Shown here in pieces: positions 24,501 through 31,814 of a DNA stretch of 50,625 nt. How positions within the stretch are numbered: the stretch's first letter is position 1; the number at the start of each line of letters is the position of its first letter. The translations under genes were made by a program, and so were the position numbers. Source of the stretch: Candidatus Woesearchaeota archaeon (GTDB lineage Archaea; Nanobdellota; Nanobdellia; Woesearchaeales; GW2011-AR9); NCBI GenBank assembly GCA_018657845.1, contig JABHWJ010000013.1:1-50625 (forward strand), given 5' to 3'. The notes below the pieces were generated by a model, which was given only the letters and a program-made list of their open reading frames with translations, had not been told where the DNA came from and did no database searches.

Positions 24501-24819
24501 CTGTATTTCCATCGCTATCTTTTAGGATGAGTTTTTCTCCAACATTATTAAGAGTAAGAATAGCAGCTAGTGATTTAGTTTTACCTGCTTTTATTTTTAT
24601 TCCTGTAAGAGAAACGACTTTATTATCGTCTTCAATGGTCCAACCATTAAGAGTAATGGTTTCACCAGCATTGTAAAGTTCGATTCCATCAGGATTTGTG
24701 GAAAATTCATTAATAAATACTGTTCCGGTGTAATCGGAATCTGCTAATGCTGCTCGAGTAGTTAAAAGAAGAGCAACAATTGCTAATACAACAAAAAAGA
24801 TTTTGTGGTTTGTTTTCAT
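21514..24819 (-). CDS. large surface protein with lamin-tail and CARDB-like domains
   Basis: A 1101-aa exported protein. Signal peptide about 1-26. About 30-145 is a lamin-tail domain (FINEFSTNPDGIELYN, LNGWTIED, KLILKDSDGNTVDDASYG). It continues with repeated acidic beta-sandwich domains of the CARDB/NEW3 type, identifiable by alternating strands and motifs such as VTVKNTG-like VNVKNTGND. A C-terminal membrane helix (about 1073-1096) ends in KKRK. It is a candidate S-layer or envelope scaffold and a likely substrate for the glycosylation cluster. GAGGT about 11 nt before the ATG supports the start. It is paired with the 478-aa protein upstream, which shares its final beta domain and anchor. 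Confidence 0.75.
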   Translation of the reverse strand: MKTNHKIFFVVLAIVALLLTTRAALADSDYTGTVFINEFSTNPDGIELYNAGETITLNGWTIEDDNKVVSLTGIKIKAGKTKSLAAILTLNNVGEKLILKDSDGNTVDDASYGEDGDLAVPGKSKSLGRQHDGSSIWKEFDTPTLGSSNGNANEVPEGTISAQKLEEVNTEEKTLNLTNFITDADGDILAFTGAVATGGITCAIDGNELTLSLGNWEDNGKEGTCTFTANDGYEPTEFTVDATITSALTISGVKVNGDSVTSGEESTPVNPLEEVSVQFTVKNNLEYMVTGITAEVSSLDFTFEDTETFNLNPGASQVVILKESLSYEVPEGKYDVNIKAEGKDYMDKSLRNDLFDFVFVVEQEPADIVISNLKVLQEELTCKEFTKVVIEYTNAGDNIEDDVHFLISSDNEVIELDLPGVTINPNEVKTKSVKIYADELTEETTNTISVKALFRDDSTQSTTETVDIKRNSCIEDWTPETDGCWAIADGIAFEPALEVTLAEEGYDHLVTWYNSKLEDPVHTGSSYEFSPDGEGAHYLYAAINGEETEEWCILVSKIPIAESFETNIPADATDNQLEDWELVIENDYGKVEFGAVDLRDLTDLDEVIELSEHYLSIDTSIGMAEEFTNVDATITFYSTSFSNPVILKDNAVCEDCVGEQKSNTYVFTTFEGFSTYEVVDELGAGLTTTDKIEIEDATRETTFKKSFTVKNKGTLDSLTETKITSAINNDYQVKFSLTESGTFSEELNLGTLDPLEEVTAWVSVYVPEDADGKKDNLGDIKVEAKADATTVSSTIDLYLQAESDLIIEDVEVNGKSSGKFYPGEENEIEVNVKNTGNDDLEDVFITITIKNIDDDEDDLEEISENFDLDDGDDHKETIKFTLPSDLEEDEYELIIEVEGETSDGAEHADEETKDVGIERDSHNIVISSTSLVEKTYCNEYVSLSVLIKNIGTKDEDDVSIRVKNTDLGINLEKKNLKLEDYSDNDNDDTLTFTLDVTDAKEGEYTIEVEVYRDDILEDTEKLTLNVGPCESSSTADLTTPSLTQQIIDQLKGPGSVAETSVSGVTSSFRESNTYVALLGVLVILILVAVGLGVAVVTKKRK

Positions 24820-24879
24820 TTTATTTTTTACCTCAAATGAATTTTTATTTGTTTATTGTTTGTTATTTATTGTTGGAAG

Positions 24880-26316
24880 TTATTGTTTTACTAATGCAAC
24901 TATCAAGATGCCAATAATTATTAGGGTAACTCCCATTGCTAAAATCATTAATACTACCATCAAAGTAGATTCTTCAAATTTTAACTCTGTAGATTCTAAC
25001 GGTTCATAAGTTGCGGCAGCATTCAAATTAGGGGTGGCAGGTGCAGCAACAGCGGTTGTAGTAATTTCTGGAATAGTTTCCTTAGGAGCTTCTGGTTCGG
25101 AGGTAGGTTCTGGGGTAGGTTCTGCTTCTGGCTCAGAAGGCACAGTAGTACATTCCTTGACTTCTAAGTAAACTATTTTTTTATCTCCAAAGACGTTGTA
25201 ATCATAGTAAGAAATTATATCAATAGGATATGTTCCTACTTCGAAATCTTTGTCTAAGTCAATGATTATTTTTTCTATGTGAGAATTATCATCTTCGTGG
25301 CCACGTTCTAAAGCAAAATTATAATCCATATCGATTCCTAAGTCTGTGTTAAGGATAGATAGGGCAGCATGACTTTGTTTACTGCTCCCATAATTAGTTA
25401 CTTTAACGATTAGATTTGATCTTCTAAGACAGGAAATTTCTTCAGGATCTAATGTGGCGCTTTCTATTCTAACATCATCGGTTTCTCTTTCAACTTCTAA
25501 ATAAATGATCCAGTCTATGGTGAATTTAGCTTTATTATCATCTTTGGCTTCTATTTCAACATCTAATTGATAAGTTCCTTTTTCAGTATCCATAGGAATT
25601 TCAAAATTTAAAATGATCTCTTGATCTTTATCGGAGAGGTCTTCTCCAGCAAGAAGATCGAAGTCTTCTTCTTCATCAAGATCTTTACCAAATTCAGAAT
25701 CGTCTAAAGTTAAAGTTATGGTTCCTTCCATGTCTCCATAATCATAATCTTCATCAAAAAGATTTTCTAATCGAAAACCAAGACGAATTTTATCTCCAGG
25801 ACTAAGATTCTTAACTTCAGTTTCGTCATCGTTAATTGCTTTTTTATAATTGTCGAAGTTGTTAACATAAGCATAGATCTTCTTTATTTCAAGCATTGAG
25901 TGGACGTTAGTTCTTATAGGGATAGAAGTTTCTTGACCAGATGAGGTGGTTATTTTTAGAGTGGCAATATCATGCTCTCCTTGGTCGGCTTCTACAGGAA
26001 TCTGAGTTTTAAGGTTAATTGTTTTTTCAGTTCCTTCGAAAGTAAAAGAATAACTATCAGAAGTAGTTGTGGAAAACTTTACATCATAATCTGATTTTAC
26101 ATCAATGATTGTTAAAATTACTTCTTCAGTTTCGGCTGAATTTTTAAGTGTGAATTGTTGGTCTAAATTTAGTTCTTGTTCATCATCATCGAGGTCATCA
26201 TAATCAACTTCTAGGATCACCTGATTATCATCTACAGAAAGTTCTGCTTGGGCAATACTTGCTAGTAGAATTAAGATAAATACGCTTAAGATTAGTTTAG
26301 TTTTAATTTTACCCAC
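24880..26316 (-). CDS. surface protein, short paralogue of the lamin-tail protein
   Basis: A 478-aa exported protein. Signal peptide about 1-24, then acidic beta domains, a Pro/Glu/Thr stalk (about 395-430), and a C-terminal membrane helix (about 450-475). The last folded domain resembles that of the 1101-aa neighbour: a lone Cys before the strand, then the shared NTDLGI element, and a closing Cys. The start appears to be GTG at 26314-26316, because no ATG precedes the signal peptide. A TATA-like ATTTATAAG is present at 26352-26360. The two genes are 60 nt apart and form an operon. Confidence 0.7.
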   Translation of the reverse strand: MGKIKTKLILSVFILILLASIAQAELSVDDNQVILEVDYDDLDDDEQELNLDQQFTLKNSAETEEVILTIIDVKSDYDVKFSTTTSDSYSFTFEGTEKTINLKTQIPVEADQGEHDIATLKITTSSGQETSIPIRTNVHSMLEIKKIYAYVNNFDNYKKAINDDETEVKNLSPGDKIRLGFRLENLFDEDYDYGDMEGTITLTLDDSEFGKDLDEEEDFDLLAGEDLSDKDQEIILNFEIPMDTEKGTYQLDVEIEAKDDNKAKFTIDWIIYLEVERETDDVRIESATLDPEEISCLRRSNLIVKVTNYGSSKQSHAALSILNTDLGIDMDYNFALERGHEDDNSHIEKIIIDLDKDFEVGTYPIDIISYYDYNVFGDKKIVYLEVKECTTVPSEPEAEPTPEPTSEPEAPKETIPEITTTAVAAPATPNLNAAATYEPLESTELKFEESTLMVVLMILAMGVTLIIIGILIVALVKQ

Positions 26317-26422
26317 CCCTGGATATTTTTCTATTGTTGAGTAGTCACAAGATTTATAAGGATTTATATACTGGAGTATATATGTTCGTTATATATTAAG
26401 AGAAAAAGAAAATAAGGAATAA

Positions 26423-26914
26423 TTAATCTCTTGGTTTGGTCCCTGCATAGAAGAATTTTTCAATGGAAACATCGGTGTCATTGAAGTTTCCTGATCTCGG
26501 ATGATTTTCTGCACTTGGAGGTGGAGTTGGTTGAGGCACAGGAGCTGCCTGCTGATTTGATTGAACTGGCTGAGGGGTTGGCTGTGGTCGAGGAGCTGCG
26601 CGGATAATCTTGAGTTCTTGGATTTTCTTATCCATACCTTCTAAGCGCTCTCTGAATTCTTTTATTGTTTTAACCATAAATAAAGTGTTTTTTTCTAAAA
26701 TGTCTTTGATCTTCTCATCAGTGAGCTCTTGTTGTTTTTCTTGATTTTGGGAAGAGGTATGGATATCATGATTAGTTTCTTTGAGGGAGGTGTAATCTTG
26801 TTTAGAAAGAAGCTTTTCTGCCTGTTCGATGGCTGCTTCACGATCGGGAGTTAAACCCTGTTTCATTAATTCTAAGGCTAAATCATTAATTTTTTGAATT
26901 CTTTCAACGTTCAT
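26423..26914 (-). CDS. hypothetical coiled-coil protein with Pro/Gln linker
   Basis: A 163-aa soluble protein. Residues 1-35 are a helical pair, about 65-100 a coiled coil (TDEKIKDILEKNTLFMVK, FRERLEGMDKKIQEL), about 105-138 a Pro/Gln/Ala linker, and the end is a short conserved-looking motif DVSIEKFFYAGTK. I do not recognise a domain family. The tail motif looks like a docking peptide. AGAGGT about 9 nt before the ATG supports the start. It lies between surface-protein genes but has no export signal, so it may be a cytoplasmic partner of the envelope proteins. Confidence 0.55.
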   Translation of the reverse strand: MNVERIQKINDLALELMKQGLTPDREAAIEQAEKLLSKQDYTSLKETNHDIHTSSQNQEKQQELTDEKIKDILEKNTLFMVKTIKEFRERLEGMDKKIQELKIIRAAPRPQPTPQPVQSNQQAAPVPQPTPPPSAENHPRSGNFNDTDVSIEKFFYAGTKPRD

Positions 26915-27024
26915 TTTGTGTACCTCTTTAATATAAATAGTGTTTTGAGAGAAACAACTGCTTCTTATAACGTTTTCTATTCTTGGGTATATTCAATAAT
27001 CTTACCAAGATCTTTGGTTTTTAT

Positions 27025-27345
27025 TTAAGGTTTAGAAATAGTTCCACAAACAAAGGGGATTTTGAAAGGAATTACTCCAATTGTGCTGAGATAAACTGCT
27101 ACTAAAGCAAGGATTAATCCGACGAAAAAACCAAGAATGGCGAATTTGAACTCAATAATGGCTAATTGTCCTTTTTTATTTTTATTAAATCCAGGAAATA
27201 AGAAACCACAAACAAAGGGGATTTTGAAAGGAAGAATACTTTTAGCACCAAGATAAATTAAAGCTAAACCTCCAACCAATCCTACAAAAAAACCTACGAA
27301 GAAATACTGCAATTCAATCATCCCAAGTTGGCCTCTTTTGTTCAT
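27025..27345 (-). CDS. duplicated KGQ mini membrane protein
   Basis: A 106-aa protein made of two copies of one unit: a K(R/K)GQL start, an acidic residue, one hydrophobic segment, and the ending PFKIPFVCG. The (K/R)GQxxxxE pattern resembles class III signal sequences of archaeal type IV pilin-like proteins, cut before the Gln. The Cys at the end of each unit may be lipid-modified or disulfide-bonded. A TATA box at 27368-27376 places a leaderless start at the ATG at 27345; the longer frame to 27393 would cross that promoter. The function is unknown; the shape suggests a small membrane or pilus-like component. Confidence 0.6.
   Translation of the reverse strand: MNKRGQLGMIELQYFFVGFFVGLVGGLALIYLGAKSILPFKIPFVCGFLFPGFNKNKKGQLAIIEFKFAILGFFVGLILALVAVYLSTIGVIPFKIPFVCGTISKP
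27044..27071. repeat. 28-nt direct repeat, copy 1
   Basis: Identical to 27206-27233, offset 162 nt (54 codons). It encodes the repeated PFKIPFVCG end of the mini membrane protein. Confidence 0.9.
27206..27233. repeat. 28-nt direct repeat, copy 2
   Basis: Identical to 27044-27071. The flanking parts of the two units have diverged, so this segment shows recent duplication, gene conversion or strong constraint. Confidence 0.9.
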
Positions 27346-27367
27346 AAGTTGGGAAAGTATTTTTAGG

Positions 27368-27376
27368 TATATAAAT
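27368..27376 (-). promoter_or_regulatory. TATA box for the KGQ mini protein gene
   Basis: The palindromic-looking TATATAAAT on the plus strand reads ATTTATATA on the minus strand. Its centre is 26-27 nt upstream of the ATG at 27345. Confidence 0.5.
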
Positions 27377-27437
27377 GTTTCTTTTTGGGACAAATAGTAA
27401 AATAACCGAAAGGTTTATAAATGATTGATGTAAATAG

Positions 27438-27446
27438 TTTATAAAG
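27438..27446 (+). promoter_or_regulatory. TATA box for tfb
   Basis: TTTATAAAG predicts a short leader of about 14 nt holding GGTGAT (27471-27476), a ribosome site 5 nt before the tfb ATG. Confidence 0.5.
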
Positions 27447-27481
27447 TTAACGTGAGGGATGTTTCTAATCGGTGATAAAAA

Positions 27482-28405
27482 ATGCGAAGAACAACTATAT
27501 CAGAATGCCCGGACTGTGGTTCTAAGGACCTTAGAAAAGATAGAGAGAAAGGAGAAGTTATCTGCAAAGAATGTGGACTAGTCGTAGAAGAAAAAATGGT
27601 CGACTTTTCTCAGGAATGGAGAGATTTTAGTGATGATGGTGGAGAAAGTAAACGTAGAACTGGGGCGCCAAGCACGTATACTCAATTTGATCAAGGATTG
27701 GGTACAGAAGTAGGAACTACTTCAGATTTTTATAAATTAGGTAGCGAGGGAGCTAAAGATAAGTTTTTTAGATTACGTAAGTGGCAATATAGGATTAGTA
27801 CTGCTATTGAGAGAAATCTTAAGGTTGCTTTGGCTGAATTGAAGCGAGTTTCTAGTTTTTTGAAATTACCTAAATCCGTAGAAGAAGAATCAGCTAGAAT
27901 TTATACTATGGCTGTACAAAAAGGATTAGTACGTGGAAGATCGATGGAATCTGTAGTTGCAGGAGCTTTATATGCTGCTTGTAGAAGGCACGAAGTTCCT
28001 AGAACTTTAGATGAAATGGGTGAGGCTTCTGGAATTGAGAAAAAAGAAATTGGTCGGACTTACAGGTTTGTGACCCGCGAGTTGGGGATTAATATCTTAC
28101 CTTCAAATCCAGCAGATTATATTCCAAGATTCGCTTCTGCTTTGAATTTATCAGCTGAAACTCAATCTAGGTCTGTAGAGATTTTAGAACAAGCTAGGGA
28201 TATTGAGTTAACTTCCGGAAGAGGACCAACTGGAATTGCAGCTGCTGCCCTTTATGTTTCAAGTTTGATTCATGGAGAGAAAAGAACTCAACGAGAAGTT
28301 GCTGACGTTGCTGGAGTTACTGAAGTTACAATCAGGAATCGATATAAAGAACTGATTAAGAAACTTAAGCTGACGAAAGAAGTTGAGAAGAATAAAAAGA
28401 AATAA
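27482..28405 (+). CDS. tfb: transcription initiation factor IIB (TFB)
   Basis: TFB bridges TBP-bound promoter DNA and RNA polymerase. The 307-aa length is standard. The N-terminal zinc ribbon has C9-xx-C12 and C28-xx-C31, followed by the B-finger/reader region (EWRDFSDD). Two cyclin-like repeats cover about 100-200 and 205-300. The C-terminal cyclin repeat retains the recognition-helix region (VTEVTIRNRYKELIKKL) that contacts the BRE next to the TATA box. The many clear TATA boxes of this window are its presumed targets. It is divergent from the KGQ mini protein gene. Confidence 0.97.
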   Translation: MRRTTISECPDCGSKDLRKDREKGEVICKECGLVVEEKMVDFSQEWRDFSDDGGESKRRTGAPSTYTQFDQGLGTEVGTTSDFYKLGSEGAKDKFFRLRKWQYRISTAIERNLKVALAELKRVSSFLKLPKSVEEESARIYTMAVQKGLVRGRSMESVVAGALYAACRRHEVPRTLDEMGEASGIEKKEIGRTYRFVTRELGINILPSNPADYIPRFASALNLSAETQSRSVEILEQARDIELTSGRGPTGIAAAALYVSSLIHGEKRTQREVADVAGVTEVTIRNRYKELIKKLKLTKEVEKNKKK

Positions 28406-28427
28406 TTTCTTTTTTTATTTAATTTTT
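28406..28427 (+). terminator. T-rich terminator after tfb
   Basis: Blocks of T7 and T5 follow the tfb stop directly. The next gene begins about 25 nt later, so some read-through is likely. Confidence 0.4.
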
Positions 28428-28452
28428 AGGTTTTAGGTGTTATGGATCGGAA

Positions 28453-29094
28453 ATGACTAGAATAGACCCAGAAATCTATCAAAGAGTTCAAAGAAGAGTT
28501 TTATATTCTAAAAAAGAAGAGCTTAAAGGAAAGGTTTCAGGAAACGTTAAAGTTACTTTATTGGATCCAACAGATTTTTATTTAAAATGTGACGAGGAAG
28601 ATTTTCTTAACATTTCTATAGTTGATAAACAAGGGGCAAGATATTACAGTGTTTTTTGGGATACTCAATCTAATTTATCTGGATTTTATGATGCTTCTGT
28701 GGAATTTTATCAAAATGTTATTGTGGACCCTACAGTTCAAGCAAGAAATAAAGCAATGAATAATCAGGTTCTTTTTACTGGTGAGGGAGATCATGATTTT
28801 ATTAGTCTAGATCAATATTTAAATGGAGACTTTAATTGTGATTCTGATTTTGAAGAAGGGGTTTTAAGATTATTTACTCCTCATTTTGATTTAGGTTTTG
28901 AGAAGCTTTCAATATATGAATATACTAAAATTTCTGTTGTTTCTCACCAAGATTTATCTCCACATATTGCCAAATTAATTCAGAAAACTTCTCGTTTTGG
29001 TTTTCAAGAATCTGAATTAGAAAATTTAGAAACTTCCGTAACTTATTTATTACATGACAAATTCTTAAGAGGAAGTGATTCAAAATGCAAATAA
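28453..29094 (+). CDS. hypothetical protein
   Basis: A 213-aa soluble acidic protein without signal peptide or membrane helix. The pattern is mixed alpha/beta with a beta-rich middle (VKVTLLDPTDFYLKC, FLNISIVDKQG, YYSVFWD) and a helical C-terminus. I recognise no catalytic motif or family. It overlaps the following HIT gene by 10 nt and follows tfb closely, so the two genes are probably translated together and may act together. Confidence 0.6.
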   Translation: MTRIDPEIYQRVQRRVLYSKKEELKGKVSGNVKVTLLDPTDFYLKCDEEDFLNISIVDKQGARYYSVFWDTQSNLSGFYDASVEFYQNVIVDPTVQARNKAMNNQVLFTGEGDHDFISLDQYLNGDFNCDSDFEEGVLRLFTPHFDLGFEKLSIYEYTKISVVSHQDLSPHIAKLIQKTSRFGFQESELENLETSVTYLLHDKFLRGSDSKCK

Positions 29095-30125
29095 CTCCGG
29101 AAGTAAAAGCACAATTAGAAGAGCAGAAGAAGCAGTGTGTCTTTTGTAAATTAATTTCTGGAGAGATGGAAGCAAAGAAGGTTTTTGAAGATAATATTGT
29201 TATTGGTATGTTGGATATTTATCCGGCGAAGAAAGGACATGTATTGTATATGTTAAAAGAGCATTATCCAATTATGCCATATATTCCCCCAGATGAGTTT
29301 AAACATTTTTTTGGTTTGGTGCCAAAAGTGTGTGGGGCGATTAAAGAAGGATTAGTGACGACTGGGGCGAATTTGTTTATTGCTAATGGTTTTGTGGCTG
29401 GGCAGAAAGCAGCTCATTTCTTAGCGAATGTTTTTCCAAGAGATAATGGGGATGGGTTTTTTAACTTTTTATTTAAGTTAAGAGACAATACCTTAACAGA
29501 AGAACAGATTAAGATGTTGGGTCATAATTTTCCTTTGATGATGAATAATCATTTTACTAGAAATCCAGCAGAGTGGCATAAAGGAAAAGGAGAAGTCCCT
29601 AATTTTTTGAAAGAGATTTATGAAAGTTCTATTCCAATTTATGAGGATGAAAAGGTGCTTTGTATTCTTCCAAATAAAGAGTTGATTGGAGGCCATATAG
29701 AAATCTATAGTAAATTAGAAGAGAAGTTTATTGAGAAACTTTCTATTGAAGATTCAAGCCATTTATTTTTTACAGCTTCGTTTGCGGCTACGGCATTGTT
29801 TGAAGGGTTGAAGGCTCAGGGAACAAACATTATTTTAAAATCCGGTTTTTCTGACGATAACAAAGAAGGGAAGTTGTGTGTTCACGTTTTACCTCGATCA
29901 GAGAATGATGGTTTACAAGGAATGATGTGGGAACCAAAACCTCCAAAAGATGAATTGGATGTTGTGCTGAAGAAGATAAAAGAAGAAGTATGGAAAATTA
30001 AATATGTAGAAGAAAAGAAAGTTGAAGAGAAGAAAAGAGAACCAGAAGTGATTAAGATAAAAGTTGAGAAAAAAGAAAGTTCTTCTGATGAAATCCGGAA
30101 GGCGTTAGAAAGAATAAAAAATTAA
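29085..30125 (+). CDS. tandem HIT-domain protein with degenerate active sites
   Basis: A 346-aa protein with two HIT folds, about 15-125 and 190-280, and a charged Lys/Glu coiled-coil tail. HIT1 has the CVFCKLISGE start (zinc-type CxxC) and GQKAAHFLANVFPR. HIT2 has KLCVHVLPR. The catalytic triad HxHxH is broken in both: H111-x-L113-x-N115 and K263-x-C265-x-H267. The central nucleophilic His is absent from each domain. The protein probably binds nucleotides or acts as a scaffold rather than hydrolysing or transferring AMP. It is coupled to the hypothetical gene upstream. Confidence 0.75.
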   Translation: MQITPEVKAQLEEQKKQCVFCKLISGEMEAKKVFEDNIVIGMLDIYPAKKGHVLYMLKEHYPIMPYIPPDEFKHFFGLVPKVCGAIKEGLVTTGANLFIANGFVAGQKAAHFLANVFPRDNGDGFFNFLFKLRDNTLTEEQIKMLGHNFPLMMNNHFTRNPAEWHKGKGEVPNFLKEIYESSIPIYEDEKVLCILPNKELIGGHIEIYSKLEEKFIEKLSIEDSSHLFFTASFAATALFEGLKAQGTNIILKSGFSDDNKEGKLCVHVLPRSENDGLQGMMWEPKPPKDELDVVLKKIKEEVWKIKYVEEKKVEEKKREPEVIKIKVEKKESSSDEIRKALERIKN

Positions 30126-30137
30126 TTATACTCTAAG

Positions 30138-30493
30138 ATGGAACCTTTAAACACTTATTTAACGAAGAAAGGATGGTCTGATGACTTGGAGAAAACTATA
30201 GAAAGATATCCATATCTATTTGCAATTTTTTTAAAGAAGGTCATTGGCAGGCACTCGTCCCTGGTTGGAATATTGTTTATTTCACTAAAGAGTATTTTGC
30301 TGGAGTGAAACATATTAAAGAACATCAGGATTTACTTAGACAATTTGAAAATGATCGACTATTAATAAACAAATATACTAATCAAAGAGAGGTTGCAAAA
30401 GTGATGGGAGATACTGTTACTGCAGATCATTTAGATGAGAAAATATCTTTTTTGGCTCAATCTCAAGTTTATAGGATTTCTAATCTTAAATAA
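30138..30493 (+). CDS. frameshifted small gene (candidate -1 frameshifting or pseudogene)
   Basis: Frame 0 starts at the ATG at 30138 and reads MEPLNTYLTKKGWSDDLEK, ending at a TGA at 30306-30308 (56 aa). The -1 frame from about 30233 to 30493 reads a coherent protein (FKEGHWQALVPGWNIVYF, then KEHQDLLRQFEND) with no start of its own until a GTG at 30305. The switch falls at T TTT TTA (30227-30233), a standard -1 slippery heptamer. The joined product would be 118 aa. I recognise no family. Alternatives are a one-base homopolymer error in the assembly or a decaying gene. It lies 12 nt after the HIT gene. Confidence 0.55.
30227..30233 (+). other. slippery heptamer T TTT TTA
   Basis: In frame 0 the codons are ATT TTT TTA AAG. 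A -1 slip gives TTT TTT AAA GAA and opens the downstream frame. Only a weak stem (CAGG with CCTG, loop 8 nt) is visible about 15 nt downstream. Confidence 0.5.
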
Positions 30494-30508
30494 TATCCAT
30501 CTGTTCTT

Positions 30509-31813
30509 CTATTCTCCATCAAATTTTACTAAATGAAAAATATCATATCCTTGCAGTTTTTCTCTTCCTTTAAGGTCTGGGAGATCAATTATAATTGCAA
30601 TCCCAGATATGGTTCCACTTAATTTTTCCACTAGACGACAAGCAGCTTTCATAGTTCCTCCGGTGGCTAAGAGATCATCAATGATAACCACATTATCTTC
30701 TGCACTAATAGAATCTTTGTGCATTTCAATTTGGTCAATACCATATTCTAATTCATATTCCTGAGAAACAGTTTCAGGAGGAAGTTTTCCCTTTTTTCTT
30801 ATTAGCACCAAAGGAAGATTTAATTCGTGGGCAAGAACTGAAGCAAAAATGAATCCTCTAGAATCAATACCTACTATTTTTGTAGGGTTCTTTTTTTTAC
30901 AATATTCCTTTAGTTTAGTTATTGAATGTTTAAATGCTTTGGGATCTCTTAGTAAGGTAGAAACATCTCGAAACATTACTCCTTGTTTAGGCCAGTGAGG
31001 AGTTGTTCTGATTGATTTCTTTAAGTCAAATTCTTTTTCGTTTTCTGTTATTGGTTGAGATGGTTGTCCAACTTTGGGAATTGTATTAGTGAGTAAATTA
31101 GTTACTTTCTCGACATTTTGTTCAAATATTTCTAATACGGCTTCCCAGGTTACTGGTTCTTCGTTTTCTTTCCAACAATCATAATCTGTGGACATGGCAA
31201 TAGCAGCATAAGGGATATTAATTTCGTTAGCGAGGGTAGCTTCAGGAGCAATAGACATGTTAATAATGTCTGCGCCCCAAGCTCTGAACATATGAGATTC
31301 GGCCTTTGTTGAAAACCGGGGCCCTTCAATGGTAACTACAGTTCCTTTTTTATGGTGGTCTATTTTAAGTTCTTCAGCAGTTTTTACTAGAGCTTCTCGA
31401 AGTTGTTGATTGAAAGGATTGGCCATGGGAGTATGAGCTATTTTTCCTGGCTGGAATGATTCATGAAAAGAAATTTTTCTATGTCTGGTGAAATCAATGA
31501 ATTGATCAATGATAATAAAATCTCCTCGTTTGATTTCTTCCTTAAGACTTCCACAAGCAGTGGTTGCTAAGATATGGGTGCAACCAGCATCTTTGAGAGC
31601 TTGAATGTTGGCACGAAAGTTAATTTGGGTTGGAGGAATGGTGTGTTGTCGACCATGGCGAGCAAGGAGAACGACTTCAGTGTCATTTATTCTTCCAACT
31701 TTTAATGAAGAAGAAGGTTGACCATAACGTGTGTCAACAATTAGTTCATGAGCGTCTTGTAAAATATCTGGGTTGTTTAGTCCAGATCCACCGATGATTC
31801 CAATTTTTACCAT
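30509..31813 (-). CDS. fused MTA phosphorylase - adenine phosphoribosyltransferase
   Basis: A 434-aa two-domain enzyme. Residues 1 to about 250 are a trimeric-type purine nucleoside phosphorylase of the MTAP family (IGIIGGSG, LARHGRQH, TTACGSL, TIEGPRFSTKAE, NMSIAPEA, MSTDYDCW). About 270-434 are an APRT domain (VGIDSRGFIFA, and the PRPP loop VVIIDDLLATGGT at 375-387). The first half releases adenine from methylthioadenosine and the second turns adenine and PRPP into AMP, so the fusion would pass adenine along. It is separated by 1 nt from the adenosine kinase gene and follows SAH hydrolase. Some MTAP-like proteins prefer inosine or guanosine; the context favours MTA. Confidence 0.88.
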   Translation of the reverse strand: MVKIGIIGGSGLNNPDILQDAHELIVDTRYGQPSSSLKVGRINDTEVVLLARHGRQHTIPPTQINFRANIQALKDAGCTHILATTACGSLKEEIKRGDFIIIDQFIDFTRHRKISFHESFQPGKIAHTPMANPFNQQLREALVKTAEELKIDHHKKGTVVTIEGPRFSTKAESHMFRAWGADIINMSIAPEATLANEINIPYAAIAMSTDYDCWKENEEPVTWEAVLEIFEQNVEKVTNLLTNTIPKVGQPSQPITENEKEFDLKKSIRTTPHWPKQGVMFRDVSTLLRDPKAFKHSITKLKEYCKKKNPTKIVGIDSRGFIFASVLAHELNLPLVLIRKKGKLPPETVSQEYELEYGIDQIEMHKDSISAEDNVVIIDDLLATGGTMKAACRLVEKLSGTISGIAIIIDLPDLKGREKLQGYDIFHLVKFDGE

Positions 31814-31814
31814 T

